Shown here piece by piece: positions 30,225 to 38,086 of a stretch of DNA of 39,939 bases (position 1 is the stretch's first letter; each line of letters starts with the position of its first letter). The notes beneath the pieces are model-generated. The model saw nothing but the letters and a program-made list of their open reading frames with translations. It was not told the origin of the DNA and ran no database searches. The stretch lies in assembly GCA_946415365.1 (NCBI GenBank), contig CAMKSE010000029.1, positions 1 through 39,939 of the forward strand. The letters run 5' to 3'. A program made the position numbers and the translations under genes. Source of the stretch: an uncultured Prevotellaceae bacterium. GTDB taxonomy: Bacteria > Bacteroidota > Bacteroidia > Bacteroidales > Bacteroidaceae.

Positions 30225-33200
30225 ATGGTTACTCCAGACTCAAAAACCGCGATATTCATCAAATGGCTGGTGGATTCTTTTGAGAAATGTCCTCAAAAGA
30301 TTGCTGTCATTGATGACGCCGGTAAACGGAAAACCACTTACGAAGAGTTGTATGTGATGGCATGTAGGGTGGTTGGCTATACGAGAAAGCAACAACTGCC
30401 TCCCCACTCTTTTATCGGAATCTGTCTACCTACGAGTATGGAGTATATTGCTGCAGAAATTGGCATTTGGTTGGCGGGGCATGCTATCGTACCGATGGGA
30501 GACCAGTTTCCAGAATCCCGTATCAAGCAGATTATGGAGCATTCTGATTCTCCATTGTTGATTGATGAGAAGGTGATGAGTGAGATTGCATCTACAGAAC
30601 CTGTTGAGCCTTCTACACTTCCGGAAGAAGATGATATCAACTCCATGTTTTACACATCGGGTAGTACGGGTAAACCCAAGGGGGTTCTGCATTCTTTCCG
30701 TTCATTTGGCATTCCTCTTTTCCCCGACAAGATGTTCAAGGATTTGGACGTTTCGATCATGGCGGTCACGGCTCCAATGTTTTTTGTGGCCTGTAAGTTG
30801 ATCTATGATTTTGTGACACGAGGCAAGACCGTAAATATTGTGCCTCCTGCTGTGAGAATGGACATCCGTAAGCTTGAAGATTTTCTGGCACAGCAGGAAA
30901 TCGAGTTTGTATTTATACCCCCTTCGGTATTACCATATTTCAATAACAAATCACAAACTTTAAAAGTGGTGTTCACGGCTTCTGAGCGAGTGTCGGGTGT
31001 AGGTCCGAAGGGCTATAAACTGGTCAATTACTGTGGTCAGACAGAAACAGCTGGCATCGGTGCAACATTCATGGTTGACAAGCCCTACGACAACACGCCC
31101 ATTGGCATTCCTGTAGAACCTTATGTATATAGTGTGCAAGATCAGGACGGCAATGAGGTGCCTTTTGGAGAAGAAGGAGAACTATGCTATCGTGGAGACC
31201 TGACGCCTGGCTACTATAAGGATCCTGAGCGTACGGCACAACTCTATCGTGGCGGATGGCTACACACGGGTGACATCGTGCGTGCACGTCCTGACGGGAA
31301 CCTGATCTATGTAAACCGTAAGGACTGGATGATGAAAATCAACGGTCAGCGTGTAGAACCAAGTGAAGTGGAGACCGTTTTCAAGAAACTTCCGGGAATC
31401 GACAATGCCATCGTTAAGGGCTTTACGGCAGGGAATAAACGTCAGTATCTTGTCGGCTACTACATCTCCAAGAGTGGTGTGGGAGAAAAAGAAATCACCG
31501 ACTATTTGTCATCGAAGCTGCCAGCCTATATGGTGCCTGTCTATTTCGTGAAGATGGATAGTTTCCCGCTGAACATGAACGGGAAGACCGACCGGAACAG
31601 CTTACAGTCGCCTGCCGTGGAAGATGACACTATCGCCAGGGAAGCATACGAGGCGCCGCAGAATGAGGTGGAGGCAAAGCTTTGTCAGGCATTCGAACGT
31701 TCGCTGGGACATAGTCAGATAGGCGTTAACGAAGATTTCTTCATGTTGGGTGGCGACAGCATCCGTGTGATGAAACTGCAGACACTCTGTTCAGAATTTT
31801 CATTGACGGCCAGAATCATCTATACGAACCGAACACCTCGTAAGATAGCCGAAGCCATTGGAAAAGAAACCGAGGTTAGTTTTGAACGGCAGAATGATTA
31901 TCCACTGAGCCAAGCACAGTTGGGTATCTTTGCCGCATGTATGGCACGACAGGGAGAGGTGGCCTATAATAATGGTGTATTGTTACAACTGGGCAACGGC
32001 GTAGATTTGTCTCGTTTAGCTAAAGCCTGCGAGACGATGGTCGAAACACATCCGTTTGTAAAGACCCGTCTGTTCATTGACAGCAAGGGGAATCCCCGTC
32101 AACGTCGCAACGACGATGAGCCTTATCAGCAAGATATCGAGATCATGAGCGATACCGACTTTGAACAGTTGCGTCCTCAACTGATGCAGCCGTTCTATCT
32201 GTTGGCAGACCGTTTGTTCCGCATTCGTCTGTTCAGCACGCCATCTGCTGACTATCTCTTCATGGACTTCCACCACATCATATTCGATGGTTATTCTTTT
32301 GAGGTACTCATTGACGATCTGAACAATGCTTATAACGGTCAGTCTTTAGAGTCAGAGGAATGGAGTGGTTTTGAAGTTGCACAGGAGGAAGAGATTATAC
32401 GACAATCTGATGCTTATCAGCAGGCCGCTATATGGAATAAAGAACATTTCGGTAAACTCGACGTAGTCTCTCTACCAGAAGGCGGCCGACGTGATGAGCA
32501 TGTTGATTTCGCTGAGGAAGACTTATTGCTGGACATAAGTCTTCAGAAGTTGGAAGAAGCCTGCAGTCAAATGGGGGTTACTCCCAATGTATTGACAACC
32601 ACCGTTTTTGGGTATCTGTTGGGTATCTATTCCCATGCTCAGGAGTCTCTCTTTGCTACTATATACAATGGTCGTAAGGACATCAGGACCACACGTACTG
32701 TCGGTATGCTGGTGAAGACTCTGCCTGTGCATGTGTTTTGGCAACAGCAGCATACCGTTCGTGATTTGCTTCAGACTGCCAGGCAGCAGTTGTTGGGCAG
32801 TATGAGTAATGACCTTTATTCTTTCCGCGAATTGAATGCGCTGAACAGTTGTGTCAACAGCCACGTGCTGTTTGCCTGGCAGGGCGACCTGATATCATCA
32901 GATACCATTGGCGGTCAACCGTATCGTAAGATGCCCATTATGAAGAATGCTACTGGCGAGATGCTGGTCATGCAAGTGTTCTGTCAGGAGGATAGACTTA
33001 AACTCATCACAGAATATCAAACCAACCTCTATTCTCAGTTATTCATTGCTCGCATGATGCAGTGTTATCATCAGTTGCTTCACGATTTCACTGAAGCTGC
33101 CGTCGATGACAAACCCCTGTCTGTTCTACCCTTGATTCCTGCTAATGAACAAGCAACCCTTATTTCACTGGGTACGGGAGAGCGCATGGACTATGATACC

Positions 33201-35522
33201 ACTCAGACCTTCACGAGTCTGTTTGAGAAACAGGCTGCACAAACGCCTGAAGCTACAGCTATTGTCGACAAGGATACATCAATTACATATGCGGAATTGG
33301 ATCGTCAGTCAAACATCCTGGCAGCCGTTCTGCGCAATGCTCAGGTTACTACTGATACCTTTGTCGGACTGATGCTCCCTCGTCGCATCTGCTTTATGAC
33401 TGCTGTTCTGGCTGTCTTTAAGGCAGGAGGAGCCTATATTCCATTAGACTACAATTATCCTTACAGCCGTTTGAAGCATATGCTTGATGATTCTCAGGCC
33501 AATATTCTGATTACGACAAGGAAGATACTGGAGAATAAAAGAAACGAAAGAGCATTCAACGTCAAGACAATTATTCTTATTGACGATATCGACTTCTCTG
33601 TCAATTACACTCCCATTAATAACAGTCTGCCTTCTTCATTGGCCTATATGATTTACACCTCTGGTTCAACAGGACTCCCCAAAGGTGTTATGGTTGAACA
33701 CAGAGGCCTGCTCAATTTCCTTCAATGGTTACTGAAGATAGAACAATTAAAGGTTGGCGAGCAGGCTGCTGTCCATACGAACTTCAGTTTTGACGGTTCC
33801 GTCTTCGACCTCTTTCCGCCACTCATGTGTGGTGCCACCCTCCATATCCTACCGACTTCGCTACAACAGGACCTTAAAGGCATATACCATTATCTGGTAG
33901 AAAATAAAATTACTGGCATGCTGTTGACTACCCAGCTGGGTATGGCCATGCAGATGCAGAATGACCTGCCACTCCGTTTCCTGATGATGGGTGGCGAGAA
34001 GCTCACCAGTTTCAAGCCCTCCGCCTTGCAGCTCTTCAACTGCTATGGCCCCACCGAGTTCACCGTTTGTTCATCCTATTTCCTGATAGACCAGAGTCGC
34101 AGCTATGACAACATCCCTATCGGTCGTCCTGCGCCAAACACCATCTCCGCAGTAGTCGATACGGCTGGTCGTTTGGTGCCACGCGGTGTAGCTGGCGAGC
34201 TCTGTCTGTTAGGATGTCAGTTATCACGAGGTTACTGGCAGCAACCCGAACTGACGGCCAGGAAATTCCTTCCCAGTCCGTTCATGCCAGGCCACCTCAT
34301 GTATCGTACGGGGGATTTGGTTCGTTGGAACGAAGAAGACCAGCTGGAGTACCTGGGGCGTATCGACAGTCAGGCTAAGCTGCGTGGCTTCCGCATAGAG
34401 TTGGGTGAGATAGAGAACAGAATTCGTGAATATCCTCTCGTCACCGATGCCGCCGTAGTGATTCAAAACAGCGGCAAAGCACAATATCTGGTGGGGTTCT
34501 ATTGCGCAGATGATGCCATACCGCCCGATATGTTACGCCAGACGTTGGCGGAACATTTGCCCGACTACATGATACCACAACTGTTCATACATCTCGACAG
34601 TTTGCCAATGACACCAAACGGCAAGGTCGACCGAAAAGCGCTCTCTGCTTTTAAGACTGCCGCCACAGGCCGTTTGGCGATGGTGGCAGCCCGTAACCGC
34701 CGTGAGCAGTTTATCCTCGACCTGGCACACGACCTGCTCGGAACCAATAAATTCGGCGTTACTGATGACCTGACAATGTTGGGGCTCAACTCGTTGACAG
34801 CTATCAGCCTGGTGGCAATGGCCAGTTCAAAAGCCGTCGAATTAAAGGTTAACGATGTGCTCCGCCTGAAGACCGTCGAGAAGATAGCAGCCCATAAGCC
34901 TGCCATTGGCGATTGGGTACAGGGCTATGATGCCCGCAAGCCCGTTGCGCTGGTCATCCAGGGACTGACCTCCTACCGTCTGCTCCTGCCTTTGATCTCT
35001 GCCTTGTCCCGGCATTATTCAGTATTTGTCATCGAACCCCTTCAGGAGCATTTCGACAAGCTCTTTCGAGGCAAGACCAAAGCCGACATTGTAGCCGCCT
35101 ATAGCGAACTGATTAAGGAGAGCCTGCCTGCCGACGCTCAAGTCAGTGCCTTTGTCGGACACAGCTATGGCGGAGAGTTCAGTCTTCGCTGCGCCGTTAA
35201 ATGGCAGTCAGAGACAGGCCAGTCGCCAAGGGTCATCCTGTTCGACACCTATATCAATGCCCTCAATGTGTTGAAGAAGATGCGCCACATGCAGGAATAT
35301 GTCGAGCCTATAGAAGACGGTACCCCCATGCCATATTATAGTGGCCCTGTAGACTACTTCCAAGCCACCCGGATCTCGTTCAAGGATCTGAAAGAAGACA
35401 ACGAGAAGTCTTGGAAGCTGTTGTTGCCACACATGACGCTCCACCCTGTGCCCACCAGCCACTTCAAACTGTTGGAAAAACAGAATATGAACTATTGCAT
35501 GTCACAAATTTTTCAATTTTAA
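30225..35522 (+). CDS. Two-module non-ribosomal peptide synthetase (A-T-C-A-T-TE)
   Basis: A 1765-residue assembly line. A1 (about 10-455): FYTSGSTGKPKGV, NYCGQTETAG, HTGDIVRARPDGNL and Lys in NMNGKTDRN. T1: LGGDSIRVM with carrier Ser512. C domain (about 555-980): HHIIFDG at 683-689, the active HHxxxDG. A2 (about 1000-1480): YTSGSTGLPKGV, FDGSVFDLFPPL, NCYGPTEFTVC, TPNGKVDRK with Lys1467. T2: MLGLNSLTAISL with Ser1523. TE: GHSYGGEF with Ser1647, Asp1674 in ILFDTYIN and His1746 in PTSHFKLL, giving a plausible triad. There is no starter C domain, so A1-T1 loads the first unit. A1 lacks the amino-acid-anchoring Asp and has GQTE, more like acyl/aryl-acid activators; A2 looks like an amino-acid domain. 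The product is inferred to be a small two-unit amide or ester released by TE. No phosphopantetheinyl transferase is in the window. The gene starts 32 bases after the kinase. Confidence 0.95.
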   Translation: MVTPDSKTAIFIKWLVDSFEKCPQKIAVIDDAGKRKTTYEELYVMACRVVGYTRKQQLPPHSFIGICLPTSMEYIAAEIGIWLAGHAIVPMGDQFPESRIKQIMEHSDSPLLIDEKVMSEIASTEPVEPSTLPEEDDINSMFYTSGSTGKPKGVLHSFRSFGIPLFPDKMFKDLDVSIMAVTAPMFFVACKLIYDFVTRGKTVNIVPPAVRMDIRKLEDFLAQQEIEFVFIPPSVLPYFNNKSQTLKVVFTASERVSGVGPKGYKLVNYCGQTETAGIGATFMVDKPYDNTPIGIPVEPYVYSVQDQDGNEVPFGEEGELCYRGDLTPGYYKDPERTAQLYRGGWLHTGDIVRARPDGNLIYVNRKDWMMKINGQRVEPSEVETVFKKLPGIDNAIVKGFTAGNKRQYLVGYYISKSGVGEKEITDYLSSKLPAYMVPVYFVKMDSFPLNMNGKTDRNSLQSPAVEDDTIAREAYEAPQNEVEAKLCQAFERSLGHSQIGVNEDFFMLGGDSIRVMKLQTLCSEFSLTARIIYTNRTPRKIAEAIGKETEVSFERQNDYPLSQAQLGIFAACMARQGEVAYNNGVLLQLGNGVDLSRLAKACETMVETHPFVKTRLFIDSKGNPRQRRNDDEPYQQDIEIMSDTDFEQLRPQLMQPFYLLADRLFRIRLFSTPSADYLFMDFHHIIFDGYSFEVLIDDLNNAYNGQSLESEEWSGFEVAQEEEIIRQSDAYQQAAIWNKEHFGKLDVVSLPEGGRRDEHVDFAEEDLLLDISLQKLEEACSQMGVTPNVLTTTVFGYLLGIYSHAQESLFATIYNGRKDIRTTRTVGMLVKTLPVHVFWQQQHTVRDLLQTARQQLLGSMSNDLYSFRELNALNSCVNSHVLFAWQGDLISSDTIGGQPYRKMPIMKNATGEMLVMQVFCQEDRLKLITEYQTNLYSQLFIARMMQCYHQLLHDFTEAAVDDKPLSVLPLIPANEQATLISLGTGERMDYDTTQTFTSLFEKQAAQTPEATAIVDKDTSITYAELDRQSNILAAVLRNAQVTTDTFVGLMLPRRICFMTAVLAVFKAGGAYIPLDYNYPYSRLKHMLDDSQANILITTRKILENKRNERAFNVKTIILIDDIDFSVNYTPINNSLPSSLAYMIYTSGSTGLPKGVMVEHRGLLNFLQWLLKIEQLKVGEQAAVHTNFSFDGSVFDLFPPLMCGATLHILPTSLQQDLKGIYHYLVENKITGMLLTTQLGMAMQMQNDLPLRFLMMGGEKLTSFKPSALQLFNCYGPTEFTVCSSYFLIDQSRSYDNIPIGRPAPNTISAVVDTAGRLVPRGVAGELCLLGCQLSRGYWQQPELTARKFLPSPFMPGHLMYRTGDLVRWNEEDQLEYLGRIDSQAKLRGFRIELGEIENRIREYPLVTDAAVVIQNSGKAQYLVGFYCADDAIPPDMLRQTLAEHLPDYMIPQLFIHLDSLPMTPNGKVDRKALSAFKTAATGRLAMVAARNRREQFILDLAHDLLGTNKFGVTDDLTMLGLNSLTAISLVAMASSKAVELKVNDVLRLKTVEKIAAHKPAIGDWVQGYDARKPVALVIQGLTSYRLLLPLISALSRHYSVFVIEPLQEHFDKLFRGKTKADIVAAYSELIKESLPADAQVSAFVGHSYGGEFSLRCAVKWQSETGQSPRVILFDTYINALNVLKKMRHMQEYVEPIEDGTPMPYYSGPVDYFQATRISFKDLKEDNEKSWKLLLPHMTLHPVPTSHFKLLEKQNMNYCMSQIFQF

Positions 35523-35541
35523 ATTTTCAATTTTCAATTTT
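35514..35541 (+). repeat. Period-7 tandem repeat (CAATTTT) at the NRPS-receptor junction
   Basis: Four 7-base units, CAATTTT, AAATTTT, CAATTTT, CAATTTT, overlap the NRPS stop codon (35520-35522) and end one base before the receptor ATG at 35543. Confidence 0.85.
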
Positions 35542-35542
35542 A

Positions 35543-37927
35543 ATGATGAGAATCCATATCGCAGTCATCGCTCTCCTGTTCTTCATCGCCGTGCCGGCAT
35601 CAGCCCAGGACGTCTACGCCCAGGCCGAGAATGCCTATAACATAGGCCGTCTTGACTCAGCACTCGTCTTACTGAAGAACCACGAAAACACATTCCATGG
35701 CACTGACCGTCAGAAAGCCTGGCGGCTCATGTCACTTTGCTATCTCGCACTCGACCAGATAGAGCAGTCCGAAAAGTATGCAGGCTTTTTGTTGAAGGAG
35801 AACAAGCATTACTATGGTTCACTTCAAGACCCCATACGCTTTGTCGATATGATCAAGAAACTGAGAGAAGGAAGCCAAACCACCATTAATACGGCATCTG
35901 GTCAGGAAGAGTTGATTGAGGAGGCTCCTGTCCCTGTCACCATTATCACGCGTGAGATGATCGACATGCTCAGCAATAACAAGAGTATAGGCCACATTCT
36001 GGCTACGTATGTTCCAGGTATGAGCGAAGTCTGTTCTTATGCATTCGCCAATGTCGCTGTCCATGGTGTATATACAAACGGACAGGAGAAAATCCTCGTG
36101 ATGGAGAACGGTCACCGTTTGAACGCACGCTCTACCAATAACGGTAAGCTCGACTATGCCGTCAGTACCGAGAAGATCGATCATATTGAGGTATTGCGCG
36201 GTCCCGCCTCTTCGTTGTATGGCAATGTCGCTCTGACCGCCGTAGTGAACATCATCACCAGAAAGGGCAGCGAGATCGCCGGCGTCAAGGCAAAATACGG
36301 CCTCGGTTCTAATGCCACCCACCGTGCCGACCTCACTGCAGGTGCCACGCTCTTGGGAGCCGACGTCATGGCTTGGGCCTCTTTCTACACCTCAGGCGGA
36401 AAACGCATCGTCATTCCCCGCGCTACCGGCTACTCACAGACCCCCCACGACGGCTATGCCTACGTTGGCCGCTATGAAGGGCGCCCCTCCTACGACCTCG
36501 GCGTTAACCTTCAGCTCAACGACTTCACCCTCATGTTCAGTCGCAAGTATGGTAAAATGGTTCCCCAGTATTCATGGTATGCTGAGACCTACTCTTACGA
36601 CAGCTTTCGTCAGTTCTGCGGAGTCACCCCCGGCTATTCCGTCGACGAGACCCATCTCGAGTTAGCTTATAACCGCGCTTTCGGCCAGTCTGCCATCAAT
36701 CTCTCCGCTTATGCCGACTGGTATAAGTTCCAGGATTATCAGGCAGTTTCCGATTCCATGATTACTTATGAATTTAAACCCGATGGCAGCGGAACACCAG
36801 TGATCGATGAAGACGGGAAGCCTGTCACACGTCTATACCATGGTGTATATCAGGACGATAACTGGGAAGAATACACCCTCGGTGCAATAGCAAAGATCTC
36901 TACCGCCTACAAATTCGGTCCCTCCCATGGCAACGTGCTTGCCGGAGCCCAGTTTGAATACTATCGCATCCCCATCAACGAGTTTTTCTTCGGCGAAGAC
37001 TACAGCCGCGTCATCATCGCCACCACACCCGAGTCCCCCAATCAGCTCAATGTAGGATCGGAAAGAAGCATCTCCGCCTTTCTTCAGGCCAAGCACTACT
37101 TCACCCCCCGGTTCATCCTCAATGCCGGCCTGCGCTACGACCGTAAGTTCCGTCGCAACGACATGAGCGTCTCGGCTTTGTCGCCACGAGTCGCCTTTAT
37201 CTGTCTTCCGTCGAGGTCGTTCAGTCTCAAAGCCTCTTATTCGCGATCGTTTGTCGATGCGCCTTATTTTTACCGTCAGAACACCCAGAACACTTATCGT
37301 GGAAGTGAAAACCTGATGCCGGAATATATGGATGCCATACAACTTGACTTCTTAGGCACCCTCTCCCCCCGTTTCTCCTACGACGTCAATCTCTTCTATA
37401 ACAGTCTGACAGACCTCATCTGCAACAACCAGACCACCGATCTCAATGCCCCGAAATACGTCAATGCCGGTAATCTGAAGATGGCAGGAGTTGAGATCGA
37501 GCTCATCTACAAGACCGCAGCCTTCCGTTCCCGTTTCAATGCCACTTTGCAAAGGGCCCTCAGTGCCCAGCAATATTATTATAATGACGATCACATCTAT
37601 AGTGTGCCCTGGTACATTGCCAACCTCACTTGCGAACAACGCCTGCTCAGCAAAAACAACCACTCACTATGGCTGTCAGGCAATTTTCGTTATACCTCTC
37701 GTACGCTCAACAAGGCCAACTCACGCATCAAGGGCAGTAGAGACTTCTATCTCAATGGCACTGCATTGTTAGACCTGCGACTGAAATACGCCTACAACAA
37801 CACCCTCCAGTTGTCGCTCGACTGCGATAACCTATTCAATACCATTTACCAGATTGGTGGCACCTCCTATATCCCCTATCAATATCCAGGTCGGATACTG
37901 ATGGCAACGGTATCGTTCAAACTATAG
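35543..37927 (+). CDS. TonB-dependent outer-membrane receptor with helical N-terminal extension
   Basis: A 794-residue receptor. The signal peptide is MMRIHIAVIALLFFIAVPASAQ. Residues about 24-115 form a TPR-like helical region (AENAYNIGRLDSALVLLKNHENTF; WRLMSLCYLALDQIEQSEKYAGFLL) in place of the usual carboxypeptidase-like domain. The plug begins near PVPVTIITREMIDML and holds IDHIEVLRGPASSLYGNVALTAVVNIITRKG, a standard TonB plug motif. The barrel follows to the final strand RILMATVSFKL. It has no SusD partner, so it resembles siderophore/cobalamin-type receptors more than SusC. It begins 20 bases after the NRPS stop and is the last gene of the operon, suggesting it takes up the NRPS product or a metal/ligand complex; ligand identity is not visible. 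Confidence 0.93.
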   Translation: MMRIHIAVIALLFFIAVPASAQDVYAQAENAYNIGRLDSALVLLKNHENTFHGTDRQKAWRLMSLCYLALDQIEQSEKYAGFLLKENKHYYGSLQDPIRFVDMIKKLREGSQTTINTASGQEELIEEAPVPVTIITREMIDMLSNNKSIGHILATYVPGMSEVCSYAFANVAVHGVYTNGQEKILVMENGHRLNARSTNNGKLDYAVSTEKIDHIEVLRGPASSLYGNVALTAVVNIITRKGSEIAGVKAKYGLGSNATHRADLTAGATLLGADVMAWASFYTSGGKRIVIPRATGYSQTPHDGYAYVGRYEGRPSYDLGVNLQLNDFTLMFSRKYGKMVPQYSWYAETYSYDSFRQFCGVTPGYSVDETHLELAYNRAFGQSAINLSAYADWYKFQDYQAVSDSMITYEFKPDGSGTPVIDEDGKPVTRLYHGVYQDDNWEEYTLGAIAKISTAYKFGPSHGNVLAGAQFEYYRIPINEFFFGEDYSRVIIATTPESPNQLNVGSERSISAFLQAKHYFTPRFILNAGLRYDRKFRRNDMSVSALSPRVAFICLPSRSFSLKASYSRSFVDAPYFYRQNTQNTYRGSENLMPEYMDAIQLDFLGTLSPRFSYDVNLFYNSLTDLICNNQTTDLNAPKYVNAGNLKMAGVEIELIYKTAAFRSRFNATLQRALSAQQYYYNDDHIYSVPWYIANLTCEQRLLSKNNHSLWLSGNFRYTSRTLNKANSRIKGSRDFYLNGTALLDLRLKYAYNNTLQLSLDCDNLFNTIYQIGGTSYIPYQYPGRILMATVSFKL

Positions 37928-38027
37928 GCTGTCGACCCATTTTTGCCCCTTTCGGGAACGATTGGTCTTAATTTATATTCAGATATAGAAAAAAAAAGCC
38001 TTTTTTGGAAGATTTTGCTATTTAGAC

Positions 38028-38058
38028 TTTGCAAATTGCAGGAAAATATGTAACTTTG
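38028..38058 (+). promoter_or_regulatory. Promoter of the AAA ATPase gene
   Basis: TTTG (38028-38031), 19 bases, then TAACTTTG (38051-38058) followed by CACACG. Good match to the Bacteroidota consensus, 28 bases before the ATG. The rest of the 37928-38086 gap is A/T-rich with no gene; no convincing terminator for the receptor gene was seen. Confidence 0.75.
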
Positions 38059-38086
38059 CACACGTTTTTTAAACAAGCCAGAGCAG

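Noticed and set aside
35411..35542. N-terminal extension of the TonB receptor into the NRPS 3' end
   Set aside because: The extra residues are not signal-like and overlap the NRPS thioesterase codons in another frame; a clean signal peptide starts at 35543 right after the repeat tract.
35543..37927. SusC-type glycan importer
   Set aside because: No SusD gene follows, no carboxypeptidase-like N-terminal domain is visible, and the length (794) is shorter than typical SusC (about 1000).
37928..38027. Possible terminator after the TonB receptor (A-run and T-run near 37989-38006)
   Set aside because: Only a 3-base loop with an A/T stem; not distinguishable from A/T-rich intergenic sequence.
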